DNA from: Omphiscola glabra
Taxonomy: Eukaryota; Mollusca; Gastropoda; Lymnaeidae
Assembly (NCBI GenBank): GCA_964017045.1
Contig: OZ024794.1
Span: 23,231,359-23,295,358 of the forward strand
Length of the DNA: 64,000 nt
Direction of reading: 5' to 3'
In this document: positions 1 through 11,115 of the stretch, in pieces
Numbering within the stretch: the first letter of the stretch is position 1
Layout: every line of letters starts with the position of its first letter
The notes under the pieces: model-generated
Told to the model about the DNA's origin: nothing
Database searches by the model: none
The model's input: the letters and a program-made list of their open reading frames with translations, nothing else
Made by a program: the position numbers and the translations under genes

Positions 1-586
1 AAAAATACGAAAAACTAAGTTTAATATTCCCAGTTAATCACGGGCGAGTTGCGTGCAATGTGCACAAAGCAAAGACAACCAACATATTCATTTGCGTTTC
101 GCTAGCCCACAATACCCGAAGTGCGAGCCTCGGCTTAATTTAATAACACGTTTTTTCGGATTTAGCTCACTAAGTGCTATCACCTATTTGACGAGCTCGT
201 GTGCTTAGCTTCCCTGGGCCACTGTTCATGAACTCCATGTGAATACTTCTTGACGTCTGCCGCAATCGATTGATATACTCTATGAACTAGCCCCCTTTCT
301 CCCCAACACCCCCCCCCCCAAGGTCCCCCACCTCCATCCATGAAAAAACAGCTCGTTTATCAAACTAAATCTTGTGTGCTAATCTAATCGCTTACTCCAC
401 ATCAATATTAATATTTCAAACGAAGTTCGAGTTAAGGCTTTCTAGGTCTGGCCGAATCTTGGCACATGTACACAGATCATACTTTGTACATATTAACTCA
501 GAGTCGGTGCCGCCATCTACTTTTTACTGAACTGTGAGAAACCATTGAAAAATTACACAGGGTTTCAGTTAGTAAATGGAAGGCGG
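1..586. other. Low-copy sequence, no gene seen
   Basis: I see no open frame of useful length, no tandem structure and no transposon ends here. A poly-C run lies near 308-319. The sequence is AT-rich and looks like non-coding DNA. Confidence 0.5.
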
Positions 587-681
587 AAAAGCTCCCTGAC
601 CTTGCTGTTGAAAAACTCCCGGACCTTGTTGTTAAAAACTCCCCGACCTTCCTGTTGAAAAACTCTCCGACCTTGCTGTTG
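587..681. repeat. 24-bp minisatellite, about 4 copies
   Basis: Imperfect direct repeats of about 24 bp with core ACTCCCCGACCTTGCTGTTG. Copies differ by single substitutions and a 1-base indel, so the array is old or loosely homogenised. Confidence 0.8.
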
Positions 682-2211
682 TTCTGATATTGAACTCACA
701 CTGCTCACATATTGTCATGACATGGACCTCAGGTACATTAGAGACATGGTAGCGCGACAAATTCCTAGTGCTTGAGCCAATGTATGAGACAGCTGACCAT
801 CCTCAACAGCCACAATTAACCCACTCAGCTCAATATCAACTCTATAGAAGCGCTAGTTTTATGAACGACTTTTATTCGTACCAAAACGTCTGTGTGTGTG
901 TGTGGGGGGGGGGGGGGGTCAATCAATAGCTGGTCTTGTCAGATCGAAGACAACTCTCGGAGAAATGGGGGTTATGTCCCCTTTTATTTTTGTGGTACCA
1001 TCTTGTCTGAGATTTCAAGTTATGAGTAGTAAGATTCGTCCACACCACTTGACTACATATACGATAAATTTATATGTGGTTTGAGAAGACTTGTACTACT
1101 TGTAGACGTGTAGCTCGTACCGTGAAAAGAAAAAAATTAGCTTGTATGTTGTGAGACGAACTACGCATTATGATTAATTCATTGCCATTTTTTTGTGGGG
1201 GGGGGGGGGAGGGGGGTAACTTTTATGACAGTAAGACCTGAGCTTCGGGTCCTGGAAACGGGGCGTGGGAGCCGCAGTCTTAAAAAATGTTGGTCTTAGT
1301 CGTTAAATTTTTAGTATAACAGTTATGAATATACTAAAGAAGGCTCCGGACAGCCTACCCCTAAATATAAATTCTCATTAATAACATTACTTTCACCCCC
1401 ACCTCCGTTATTTGCCATCGACGTTAAATTATATTTGCCGCTATACATATATATAGAGGTATTGGTTAAATTAATAGATACAACATAATTTTCCCCCCAA
1501 ATAAGATGTTTGGTTTAACATCTAAAAACACGTAAGACGTCTATGTTTAGCTCTTCTCCGATCTATTGTGTCGACGCCATGGCCTCTGTTTCAGGGCACT
1601 GCTCTCCTGGAGCACTCTGTCTAATTGGGGGTCTCATGCAGGATTATGTCCAGTCAAAGACGGCTCAACTCCAAAGCCCACCTCCGGGAGACATTCGATA
1701 GCTACTGGTGTTAAGTTAACTCTGGGGTCTGGTCATACACTTCGCGTTCAAAACGTGTGTGGTTGTAGATGCTCTCCCTTCTACTCCTCCCTGGTTCCAT
1801 TCAAAATATTGTTTTAAGTAGCTCACTTTCGAACTTGACCAGTGGTCTGATTGACATAAGTAACGCACCCCCCCCCCCTTTTTTTTTGCACACACGACAA
1901 CGTAATGATGTTTTCGGTAAAACATCAATAAAGACATCAAATTAAAACAAATGCCTATCGCCACATAACAACAAGGCACAGTCCAATAGCGCTAAAAAAC
2001 AGAGTAAGTGCCCCAGGCGATGTTGCTTTAAAATTGTTTCCCCTTTGTAATAGTAATAGTTTATAAAGGCGAGGAGCTGATCATTTGGTGATTCGTACAT
2101 TCAGATAGAGGGGCCAGGTTTTAAGTAATAGAAAATTATAAAAAGCTACCCCTAACAATGCATATAGAACAAAGGAGTCACCAACTGATGATTCTATCAC
2201 CTTGTCCGGGT
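682..2211. other. Low-copy AT-rich stretch with poly-G/C runs
   Basis: No gene is supported. Poly-G runs lie at about 903-919 and 1197-1215, and a poly-C run followed by poly-T lies at about 1867-1888. The 1540-1800 part is of more balanced composition. Its short frames have no recognisable domain and the only long one is 83 codons. Confidence 0.45.
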
Positions 2212-2296
2212 TACCAGGAATTTTCCATACTGTCCTGAATTTTCCACACCGTCCAGGGATTTTCTCCACCGTCCTGTATTTCCACACCGTCCGTGA
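2212..2296. repeat. About 20-bp minisatellite, 4 copies
   Basis: Degenerate repeats with core TTTTCCACACCGTCC. A short open frame on the minus strand only mirrors the repeat (residues RTV..KIPG repeated). Confidence 0.7.
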
Positions 2297-2570
2297 ATAA
2301 CAAAACAGATGCCTTATAGGCAAGGTCGAAATAATTCTTATTATAGATAATTGCTATAAATATAACAGCTTCTAGTGGTCATAGAAATGCATACAAGTTA
2401 TCGGGTGACAATTATTTTTTCTATTATCTGAATATCTGAATCTTAAGCCATTACGCGGGGGATGGCCCGAGTCAAATCAGTAACTGTCACCTTATACTTA
2501 AGTGCTTGTGAGCTGGACGCGTGCTAACGTATATGTTTTAATTTGTTTGTGGTTTAAAGGGTGGGGTCGG

Positions 2571-2748
2571 GGTGGTGTTGGTGGGGTAGTGGGTGATGTG
2601 GGGGTGGTGGTGGGTGATGTGGGTGGGGTGTTGGGTGATGTGGGTGATGTGGGTGGGGTGGTGGGTGATGTGGGTGGGGGATGTGGGTGGGGGATGTGGG
2701 TGGGGTGGTGGGTGATGTGGGTGTGATGGTAGGTGGTGTGGGTGGGGG
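2571..2748. repeat. G/T-rich minisatellite (GGTGGGTGATGTGGGT type)
   Basis: About 180 bp of purely G, T and A on the plus strand, built on a 9-15 bp unit containing GGTGGGTGATGTGGGT. Because the strand lacks C, several frames stay open on both strands (Pro/Thr/His-rich on minus, Gly/Val-rich on plus). These frames are artefacts of composition. Repeated GGG runs give potential for G-quadruplex formation, which is inference. Confidence 0.85.
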
Positions 2749-3240
2749 ATACAAAGAGAAAGGGATTGAGGGTTGTGTTGAAGCAATAATAAATCATGCA
2801 TTGCAAATATGACCAAAGAGAGAATGACGTAATTGTATTGAGATTCATTTAAATTTAAACCATTTTGTTAGAATCGTTGAAGGTTTCCAAGTACAGAATA
2901 AATAAATGGAGTTAATTTAACAGTAAACAAAATTTCTCAGCTAGTTTTTATGAGAACATGTTGCTACATGTTGATACACGATGATAGCCTATTTCTAGGT
3001 TATTTGAACTTTAAGACTTGAAAATATTTCCTTTTCATCCAATACTTTTATTGATTTTCATTTATTTAAAAAAAAATTGTTTAAGTTCAGAAAGTAGCCG
3101 GTACAAAACAATTGATTTTACTCTGAGAAAACGGAAATGATTCCATTGATTACAGGAAATACATAGTTGTTTTTCTTTCTTTTTTAAAGGACTACATTAA
3201 AAGAGAAACCCACGGCAGTATTGAGAGGTATCGTTTAGTA
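2749..3240. other. Low-copy AT-rich stretch, nothing recognised
   Basis: AT-rich, no open frame beyond 60 codons and no repeat structure seen by eye. Confidence 0.5.
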
Positions 3241-3371
3241 AGCCAGACAAGACGAGACAAGACAGGACAAGACGAGACAAGGCAGGACAAGACAGGACAA
3301 GACAGGACAAGACGAGACAAGACAGGACAAGAGAGGACAAGTCAGGACAAGATGAGACAAGACAAGAAAGG
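3241..3371. repeat. 10-bp minisatellite GACAAGACAG, about 13 copies
   Basis: Decamer array alternating GACAAGACAG and GACAAGACGA. The plus strand has no T in the core, so the complementary strand carries a spurious Ser/Leu/Cys-rich frame. Confidence 0.9.
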
Positions 3372-3924
3372 CCCCTTGACCATCATAACCCGGATAGGTC
3401 TGGTATCTTGGACCAGCAGTCTTGTATAAGCCATTTAAGTTCAATAAAATGGGATTTATCTGTCTAGGTCTTTATGGACAGTTGCTCTTGTATGACTGGG
3501 CCTGAATGGAAAAATAGGTGTGATGTCATCAATCATTGTAACCATCTGAAGTTAAGGAAAACCGATAGTTGAAACGAGTGTGATACTTAAAGTGACGTTT
3601 ACCGCCGACACCAACGGTGCATCATACTGGCTATGTTAGCATTAGTTTTGCTGTGAATTTCTTGACTTCTAAACATCTACAAAATGTATTTTTGGGCAGA
3701 TTTGTCTTTTTTTTCTTCCATAGAGATAACAACATCGATGCAGGCCCGCATCTCATTAATAACTTAAACTCTTCAGCCAACCATTTAGTTAACTGATGCC
3801 TGATGTCACGTCTAAACGTCGTCATTTGTCAAACAAGTTTTAAAGGTAGTGTATATTAAAGAATGATTTCATTTTAAAAAAACGTCAATGGTAAAAAGCG
3901 GTGCGGCATTTTTGTTTTTCAATG
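3372..3924. other. Low-copy stretch, no gene seen
   Basis: A minus-strand frame of 64 codons (3631-3825) has no family resemblance. No other structure seen. Confidence 0.4.
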
Positions 3925-3938
3925 GTTTGATTGATTGG

Positions 3939-3969
<31 letters not shown>

Positions 3970-4091
3970 TTTGTTTGATTGATTGATTGGTTGGTTGGTT
4001 GATTGATTGATTGATTGGTTGGTTGATTGATTGATTGATTGATTGGTTGTTTGATTGATTGATTGATTGGTTGGTTGATTGATTGATTGAT
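3925..4091. repeat. (TTGA)n / (TTGG)n tetranucleotide repeat
   Basis: About 165 bp of TTGA units interrupted by TTGG and TTGT variants. The minus strand reads as an Asn/Gln/Ser/Ile repeat, which is simple-sequence translation and not a gene. Confidence 0.95.
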
Positions 4092-4629
4092 TTGGATGTT
4101 TATATAGCACTGGTATCCATGCTACTTTAGCATGCCCACTGCGCTCTGGTTTTCTTAAATCTATTTTTTTTAAAAAGACTTTAAATGTTTCTTAAATGAT
4201 TTTTTAATAGTGCCATATCGGATAGAATAGATGGTTATACATAAGGACGTCAGGCAATGGGGGCTTGGGGGTTACGAATGTACGATGGACAGCTAAGATG
4301 GTGTTTAAATCAAGTGACACATTTGTGACGATAGGGGGATGGGGGGATAGCCCAAAATTTCATGATCTCATTTATGGACGACTCTCTTATTTAATTATTT
4401 TTTCCCCACAGATCCAGCAGTCCGGCTGGTCATTTGTTGTTTGGCTTTGCTTCTAAAGAGCACACTCAGAAACATCAAATGCCTTCAATATCATGGTGTG
4501 CTCTGTCGCTGTGTCTGTCAATATACCCGCCTGTTTGTAAGAACGGTAGGGGGTTGAGAAGTAATTGGTCATTTTGTTTACATTTTACCAACGATTTTTT
4601 AATGAAGAAATTATTTACTGTTTCATACG
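4092..4629. other. Low-copy stretch, no gene seen
   Basis: Short overlapping frames on both strands (longest about 120 codons on the minus strand, 4475-4846) run across unrelated repeat boundaries and show no domain. Confidence 0.4.
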
Positions 4630-4762
4630 CAGTGGCGAAGCTAGAATTGGTGCCGTCCAGAGTGAGCCAAATGTTTTGTTCCCTCTCCTCCCTTCTTCCG
4701 TGAAGCAGCCCACATGCACCGTTTTCATGGCACCCCCTCCCCCCCAACCTGCTACACCGGAC
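4630..4762 (+). mobile_element. Degenerate hAT-type MITE remnant
   Basis: Starts with CAGTGGCGAAGCTAG, one mismatch from the terminal repeat CAGTGGCGTAGCTAG of the better copies at 15799 and 53112. It ends in a C-rich stretch and CTGCTACACC that resembles the far end of the 15799 copy. No target-site duplication was found, so the right edge is approximate. Confidence 0.45.
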
Positions 4763-4810
4763 AGGGCGATTCGAGTGCACGTGGACCAGAAATAAAATTG
4801 TCAGGAAATG

Positions 4811-4952
4811 AGTAAAACAAAGTTTGGGAAAACCTGAAAGTGCCATTTTTATTTATTTATGTTGTTTGATCGCTGAAGAAGGCTTCCAGCCGAAACGTTC
4901 GTAGCTTTGTTGCGCTCCTTTTTTTCAGGTTTAACCATACCTTGTTTTACTT
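4811..4952 (+). repeat. Long inverted repeat enclosing a hammerhead-like core
   Basis: The left arm (4811-4839) and right arm (4923-4952) are imperfect reverse complements; both contain AGTAAAACAA and AACCTGAAA in matching order. They would fold into a stem of roughly 30 bp around the motif at 4873-4903. The arms sit where an extended helix I of a type I hammerhead would be. Confidence 0.65.
4873..4903 (+). ncRNA. Hammerhead-ribozyme-like motif (probably degenerate)
   Basis: CTGAAGA (4873-4879) fits the CUGANGA box. GGC/GCC with a five-base loop fits helix II, followed by GAAA (4892-4895). CG-TT-CG then UA (4896-4903) fits a very short helix III and a cleavage-site-like UA. Against it: an extra A (4880) lies between the box and helix II, and the first helix I pair would be G-G. 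Hammerhead motifs with tiny helix III are known from Penelope-like elements. Here I infer a relic or a related structured RNA, not a proven ribozyme. Confidence 0.35.
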
Positions 4953-5100
4953 ATCTATTTTTTTTCCCTCACCTGATTGCAGTCTTCCTTCTTTATTGCC
5001 ATACAATTAATTGTCAAAAGTTGCTTGGCCAATCAGACGAAAAAAAAAGTTGCCCGTAAGCCGTTCGGTTGCTATCTACGACGGAAAGGAAAAACCAACT

Positions 5101-5568
5101 CACAACAGCCAGGCACGTTGTTTACTTATGATTTCCAAACCAAGTCACAACAACAGTCAGGCACGTTATTGACTTATGATTTCCAAACCAAGTCACAACA
5201 ACAGTCAGGTACGATGTTGACTTATGATCTCCAAACCAAGTCACAACAACAGTCAGGCGCGTTATTGACTTATGATTTCCAAACCAAGTCACAACAACAG
5301 TCAGGTACGATGTTGACTTATGATCTCCAAACCAAGTCACAACAACAGTCAGGTACGATGTTGATTTATGATTTCCAAACCAAGTCACAACAACAGTCAG
5401 GTACGATGTTTACTTATGATTTCCAAACCAAGTCATAACAGTCAGGTAAGATGTTTGCTTATGATTTCCCAACCAAGTCACAACAGGTAGGCACGATGTT
5501 TACTTATGATTTCCAAACCAAGTCACAACAACAGTCAGTCATGATGTTGACTTATGATTTCCGAGACT
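5101..5568. repeat. 48-bp minisatellite, about 10 copies
   Basis: Direct repeats of 48 bp with core CTTATGATTTCCAAACCAAG. As 48 is a multiple of three, a 153-codon plus-strand frame (4977-5438) stays open with a 16-residue repeat (TYDFQTKSQQQSGT). The distal copies lose 6 bp or gain a stop. No start context, signal or domain supports a protein. Copies alternate ATTTCC/ATCTCC and ACGATG/ACGTTA, which hints at multi-unit amplification. Confidence 0.9.
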
Positions 5569-6840
5569 TCAAAGAATAATGCCCTTATTGACATATCGAT
5601 GAGTTTACACCGCAGAAAAGGGCAAGTCAACATCACGCGGCATGTTAACGCCCACAACTGGTCAGTGATTTATTTCCACAGCTCAAACGTCATTTAACAC
5701 CACCACCCCTCCCCCAGCCACCCCCCACGCTCACCGTTTGACCACTCGTTAATGTCACGTAGATAAGGTGTCCATTCGTCGACCAGCTGTTTCTGCCAGT
5801 GAATGTTACACACAGAAATCAGCCACGTGATGGATTGCTGTGAAACAAATGGTGTTTTGACTTTGTTATCGGGAGGGAAAGGGGGGAGGGGGACAAGCTT
5901 TTCTTTATCTGCTAATCGCCCCGCAGGGCTCCCTGGTCATGTTCCACTAAAGTCCTACACCTGGTGAAACAGCTGCAGTTAGTCCCAGGCCTAACATCGG
6001 AAATCTACGGGGCACAATCCGGAGGAAATCTATTTCAATAGCAACCCCCCCACCCCAAACGCTATCTTAAGACTGATGTGTTGGTCCAGCAGGTCTGGCC
6101 GGGTTCTGGGTTAATCTGCCAGGCTCTACCACGTGATCGTATCTGCTCGAACCATTTCCGTCCATTTCCTTTGGCATTTAGATCGTCTCGGTCTATGGTC
6201 AGCCGGGCCAGGCAATGATAAGCCAGACCTAATCCTACCGTCGGTCACCTATCACACTTGTATCAGTCATGCCAAAACATTTTTTTTAAAAAAATCTTAA
6301 AAGTTATTCGACAAGGGAGGCAAGTGGGTAAACACTTTTAACTTTTCAAAATAAGGGGCCATCTCAATCATGGTTCGATGTTTTATTATTTTAAAAAAAA
6401 ATGTTTCCTTTCTTATTTGGCAGTCGAAGTTTCCAGATTAATTAGGCTTACTCATTTTTTTGTAATTAATTTATCCGATTTAAAAAAAGGGTAAGCACTA
6501 AGTCCACAAAGGCTGCGTATGAGCATGTAGCGTAAGGTTGGATGGAGATTTATTAAGTGTTATTATAATCTCCATTAAATTTTTCCCCACTCTCTTTGAC
6601 ATTTTACTTCTATTCGAACTTCATTGCAATAATGGAAGATACGGTGCGTGGTTAAAATAATGTACACATTTTCAAGCAATATCAACATTCGTAGAGAGTT
6701 GGTAAGAGTTATTGAAGATCTCCAGACACCGGAAGGCGATAAAAGGTATTTTTTAATGTGCTCTACTGAGAGTTGAAAGATATTGTTAGTAGCATATGCT
6801 CCACTAGGAGTTGAAAAGGGCAAAGAAGAAGAAGAAGAAC
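5569..6840. other. 1.27 kb low-copy stretch, no gene seen
   Basis: Balanced composition around 5590-6250, with C-rich runs at 5700-5725 and 6047-6057 and a G-rich run at 5872-5892. No frame above 60 codons until the repeat at 6841. No tandem or terminal repeats seen. It could be old unique non-coding DNA. Confidence 0.45.
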
Positions 6841-7032
6841 CAGAGGCATAGCTAAGGGGGTGGGGGCAGGGGGGACAGATGTCCCTGGGCGCCAGACTAG
6901 TTCGGGGCGCGAAAATGTGCTTTGATATTATTTTATTGATGAAAAAAATGGGTTTGAGAGTTGAAAAAAGAAAGGGAGGCTCTTTAAAATGAACCGTGTC
7001 CCCGGGCGCCAAACACTCTAGCTACGCCACTG
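6841..7032 (-). mobile_element. hAT-type MITE, copy 1 (192 bp)
   Basis: Begins CAGAGGCATAGCTAAG and ends CTCTAGCTACGCCACTG, an imperfect terminal inverted repeat. Flanks AGAAGAAC (6833-6840) and AGACTAAC (7033-7040) match at 6 of 8 positions, fitting a decayed 8-bp target duplication as made by hAT transposases. The interior (GATGAAAAAAATGGGTTTGA, then GGCGCC motifs) is the reverse complement of the copy at 15799. It is far too short to encode transposase. Confidence 0.75.
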
Positions 7033-7204
7033 AGACTAACATTAACAATGTTTTAACAAAATTCAAAATCATTCAAACAAAGAACCAAACAAGCCGGCTA
7101 TCATCATCATCACAAGATGAGGGAAGGTGTAAGATATCTTTTCCTTGTTTATAGGTAGGTGTCGGTCACGCATAAGAAAGGAAACAATGTAAAAACTATC
7201 TCTT

Positions 7205-7672
7205 ATATATATTGCCACTCTGGTATTACTTCCTAATTTATTTCTTCCATTTCCTGTTCCTTTCTATTCAGCGAATTTGGTATTGAGAGTATATTACAAA
7301 TAATTCTTTATGTATGAAAGAAAACATGGCTCAATAATGAGTTCAATAGCGCGCAAAATATAATTCCCGATAACTGCGCTAAATGATACATTTTTTATAT
7401 AACGCAATTGCGTTTGGCGCGTAATATTTTCTTTCGGGAAAATGAAATCTTCTCAGTTTAAGCATGGTGTGAAAAATATTCGGTTTAAAGGTGGTTGGGA
7501 CATCAAAATATTCAATATAATTCATGGGCGAGAAATAAAAAAGTGTGTAGTGACATATCATTGGGGGGGGGGGGGGGGGGGGGTTAAAGGTTGTAGGTTA
7601 AGTTCATGTTTTGTCAAGCAACTCAAGTAGATGGGAAGTTCACGCATTGCTGCCGCCAATCACTTTATGAGG
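7205..7672 (+). repeat. Dispersed repeat A, plus-strand copy
   Basis: This segment recurs reverse-complemented at about 57440-57900. Shared landmarks include AATAGCGCGCAAAATATAAT, CGCGTAATATTTTCTTTC and GTTCATGTTTTGT in the same order. Identity is moderate with small indels, and a 20-base poly-G (about 7562-7583) marks the middle. No coding capacity, and its ends and class are not resolved. Confidence 0.75.
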
Positions 7673-9100
7673 TCTACTTACAAAAACAACAGCAACAACA
7701 ACAACACAGTTTGATTCAACTTACCAAACATTATCATAGAAATAATCCGTGCATTTAATTCACAGCTTTGTGAAAGAAAGCGATTAGAACTTTTTAAAAA
7801 AATATATTAGTATACGTTAATAAATTCTTTGAATATGTGCTATCCGTCTACAGTTTGTAACGCCAACACACATCTTCAGCTTAAAGAAAACGAAAGTCCA
7901 CAAAAAGCTAATACGATTCTAAATGCGACGACTCAGCTTCTTATGTAAGTTAATGTATTCATACAGTTGACCAATGAAACTCTGATATGTCTTTTGGATG
8001 GTCCCATTCATCACTTATGTATTCAGCGCCACGTCGTATGTAGGTTTACGGCCAGAGCTAAACGTACTGAACCAGAGCGACCACTCCACAGCAATTAAAC
8101 CAGGCGCTTGATCACGCCATAAAACACCAGCGAGCATAAGGTTACTGTTGACTGACGTTACGAGTGCACCCATTCAACTCGCCTGACCATCGGTTTGGAT
8201 TTGTTCCATAAGATTAAAACACGTCATTTCCGCCTCTCGTGTCTATCAAACAGTTCATCATCTGCCACGCTGTTACATTCAACTAAAGTAAAAAAAATAA
8301 AAAATTTCATCTTAGATGGTATCGATCCCTGAATTTTGTTCAAGTCGTTTAAAATGTCTCGAGCTACGAATATGATTCCGGATCATGACTGTACGGTAGT
8401 GAATGAGAATTAAAAAAGAAATGTATGAGACATCTGATTTTGTGGTACATATTTACGTTCGATACGGAGTCAGAACTGTTGCATGGTGGGATTTTAAGTC
8501 CGTACTCGTTTGTCGAACTTCCACCTACCTCGATGTCTTGATTTATTCCAAGAGCATTAATTACAACCGGTCACTCTCACATTAATGGTGTCTATTTCTA
8601 AAAGCTTTTAGCCAATAGGAACAACTTTCATCAAGACCGGAAGTCTTCCAGCAAGCCACGCGACGTTTAGTTCTCTAAAAACCTATGACTCTTTTTGTAT
8701 GGTGACAGGATTTCATAGCAATTGCAGAAACATTTTTTATCAGAAAAGCGAACCATCTCGGGCAGGGAGACCAAAATATACTTTTGACGTTGAATGCTTT
8801 TATAATATATTTATGTAGGTCAAGTTATTGAATAAATACACGCATAAATGTTAGATTTAACTTCCCGGAAGTTAGTGGCCCTCCTAAAATAACTACTCAA
8901 AGAAAAGAGACTATTTTAAAAAAAGACCAAAAGCTCTTTTCTTAAATTTTGTGACCATTTTAATATTTAAATATCCTTTATTGGTGAGCTCTTGACAGAA
9001 ACAAAACCAGTTTTAAAAAATTGAAAAGATGTGAAACCAGCAAGCATGGATAAAAACGAATAATTACAAACATGCTATAAATAAGACATTTAAACGTTTC
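7673..9100. other. 1.4 kb low-copy stretch, no gene seen
   Basis: Includes a (CAA)n-like patch at 7684-7707. The 8000-8280 part is less AT-rich than its flanks but has no long frame. No terminal or tandem repeats seen. Confidence 0.4.
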
Positions 9101-9343
9101 ATGCCGGCAAGGAAGAATACATTTAAACAAAACAAAGTTCAGAATTTAAACCAGCGATATGACCGCGGGTCACCATCCGGCAAGACTTCAAAGACATTGC
9201 CGGACGGAAATAACCTGGTCATCAAGACAGTGTTCGGACCGGCTGACAACAAAAACATCAAAATGGCTGCCTTAAAAGACACAGTTCAAAGCAGACGAAT
9301 AAATGCCTTTCAAACAAACAACGCGGATTTGGCCAGGTGCTGA
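9101..9343 (+). CDS. Doubtful 80-codon open frame
   Basis: An ATG-started frame of 80 codons, rich in Lys, Asn, Gln and Arg, ending at TGA (9341-9343). It is the longest plausible frame here that is not built on a tandem repeat, and its base composition is richer in G+C than the flanks. I recognise no domain, signal peptide or membrane segment. A frame this size can arise by chance in 64 kb. It could also be a fragment of an exon, but I cannot point to convincing splice sites. Confidence 0.12.
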   Translation: MPARKNTFKQNKVQNLNQRYDRGSPSGKTSKTLPDGNNLVIKTVFGPADNKNIKMAALKDTVQSRRINAFQTNNADLARC

Positions 9344-9790
9344 ACAAAACACAACAGCAGTGGAGCGTGAGCCAGCTGATTAACAGCAGGCAGCTTCAAG
9401 CACCAATAAACAGCAGATCAAAAAAGCTCTAATTTAATTTTTTTTTATAAATTATATCGAATACGGAGCTTATTTTTGGTTTCAAAACAGGATGTTGTAT
9501 TTTACCACATATGGCCATGCGTCAGACACCAAAAATTATTGTAAATATTCAGGTCCAATTTGGTAAGTAAAGATATTTCGTTTTTTTTCTCTTCTGAATA
9601 AAATATTTCCAACAAAGTAGCGATGATGACCATATTGCTAGAAGTCAAGGTATGTTGATTTATTGTTGAATTAAAAAAACAACAAAAAGTTAAACAACTA
9701 GTAATCACGTCTCAACAGACCAATTAAGTAATTAATTAATTGTGTAGAATAAGCGGTAAATATGACTTAGAGACTGAGACGTGTTGTGTT
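9344..9790. other. AT-rich low-copy stretch
   Basis: Nothing recognisable apart from short poly-T and poly-A runs and an ATTAATTAATTA patch near 9729. Confidence 0.45.
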
Positions 9791-10590
9791 TAGGGTTTGG
9801 TGGTATGTCATTTGCCGTATTTAGGGTTTGGTGGTATGTCATTTGCCGTATTTAGGGTTTGGTGGTATGTCATTTGCCGTATTTAGGGTTTGGTGGTATG
9901 TCATTTGCCGTATTTAGGGTTTGGTGGTATGCCATTTGCCGTATTTAGGGTTTGGTGGTATGTTATTTGCCGTATTTAGGAGTTGGTGGTATGTCATTTG
10001 CCGTATTTATGGTTTGGTGGTATGTCATTTGCCGTATTTAGGAGTTGGTGGTATGCCATTTGCCGTATTTAGGGTTTGGTGGTATGTCATTTGCCGTATT
10101 TAGGAGTTGGTGGTATGCCATTTGCCGTATTTATGGTTTGGTGGTATGTCATTTGCCGTATTTAGGAGTTGGTGGTATGCCATTTGCCGTATTTAGGGTT
10201 TGGTGGTATGTCATTTGCCGTATTTAGGAGTTGGTGGTATGCCATTTGCCGTATTTAGGGTTTGGTGGTATGTCATTTGCCGTATTTATGGTTTGGTGGT
10301 ATGTTATTTGCCGTATTTAGGAGTTGGTGGTATGTCATTTGCCGTATTTAGGGTTTGGTGGTATGTCATTTGCCGTATTTAGGGTTTGGTGGTATGTTAT
10401 TTGCCGTATTTAGGAGTTGGTGGTATGTCATTTGCCGTATTTATGGTTTGGTGGTATGTCATTTGCCGTATTTAGGGTTTGGTGGTATGCCATTTGCCGT
10501 ATTTAGGGTTTGGTGGTATGTCATTTTAGTATTTTGGTTTGATGGTATGTCATTTGCCGTATGTAGGGTTTGGTTGTATGTCATTAGCTG
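9791..10590. repeat. 31-bp minisatellite, about 25 copies
   Basis: The unit reads GTATTTAGGGTTTGGTGGTA then TGTCATTTGCC. Two diagnostic sites vary: AGGGTT, AGGAGT or ATGGTT, and GTCAT, GCCAT or GTTAT. Between 10039 and 10255 the variants repeat with a four-unit (124-bp) period, so blocks of units were duplicated together. The last units (from about 10530) are decayed. As 31 is not a multiple of three, frames of about 60 codons open and close in sequence; they are not genes. TTTAGGG occurs in the unit, but this is not a telomeric array. Confidence 0.95.
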
Positions 10591-10970
10591 GGTCAACTCT
10601 ATAGTTTGTATGGAAATGAAACATTTGCGTGCAGCTATTTGTATAGTCGAAGACAGACTTTGGACAGTAAACATCGAAAGAGTTTCAAGGCTCTTAAGTT
10701 AAACACAATGTGTACATACCTGCTGCATACCGACGGTCAGTATCCATTCAGGGGTGGCTCAAATACGTCTTTATATTTCCTGTTCAATAAAAAATAGATT
10801 TAGACATTATTTAACGTCATTGCCATATATTCTACACATAATATTTCCATTACTTTATTGTAGTTGCAGGTCAATTTTAAATATAGAAAGAAAAAAACAC
10901 TATTTAAACACTTGGAATAACACAACTCGTGTCAAAAAACCAACAAAAACACTTTAAAAAAATCCTTTCT
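10591..10970. other. Low-copy stretch after the 31-bp array
   Basis: Two short plus-strand frames (60-70 codons) without recognisable features. AT-rich from 10780. Confidence 0.4.
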
Positions 10971-11115
10971 ATTAACGGTTATCGCCTTTGTTCGTCGCTG
11001 GCAGAAATTTTCGGACGTATAATGGACCCACTTTTCGTCTACCTATCGAGCTGAAACTTGGCTTATAAAGTCGTTGCCGATCAAGACACATTTTATCAAA
11101 ACTTTCTTTTCTTCG
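10971..11115 (+). repeat. Dispersed repeat B, copy 1
   Basis: Shares GGACCCAC, TATCGAGCTGAAACTTGGC, GTTGCCGAT and a trailing ACACATT block in the same order with 55280-55415. It matches the reverse complement of about 21775-21925 over the second half. Copies are clearly diverged. No coding frame. Probably the conserved end of a dispersed element whose class I cannot name. Confidence 0.7.

Noticed and set aside
2498..2848. Pro/Thr/His-rich proteins on the minus strand
   Set aside because: Composition artefact of a C-free G/T minisatellite.
3919..4110. An Asn/Gln/Ser/Ile-rich low-complexity protein
   Set aside because: Translation of a TTGA tetranucleotide repeat.
4977..5438. A 153-residue protein with 16-residue Gln/Ser/Thr repeats
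   Set aside because: The frame exists only because the unit is 48 bp. It breaks within the array at later copies and has no domain outside the repeat.
9791..10590. Interstitial telomere (TTTAGGG occurs in each unit)
   Set aside because: The motif occurs once per 31-bp unit and is never in tandem.
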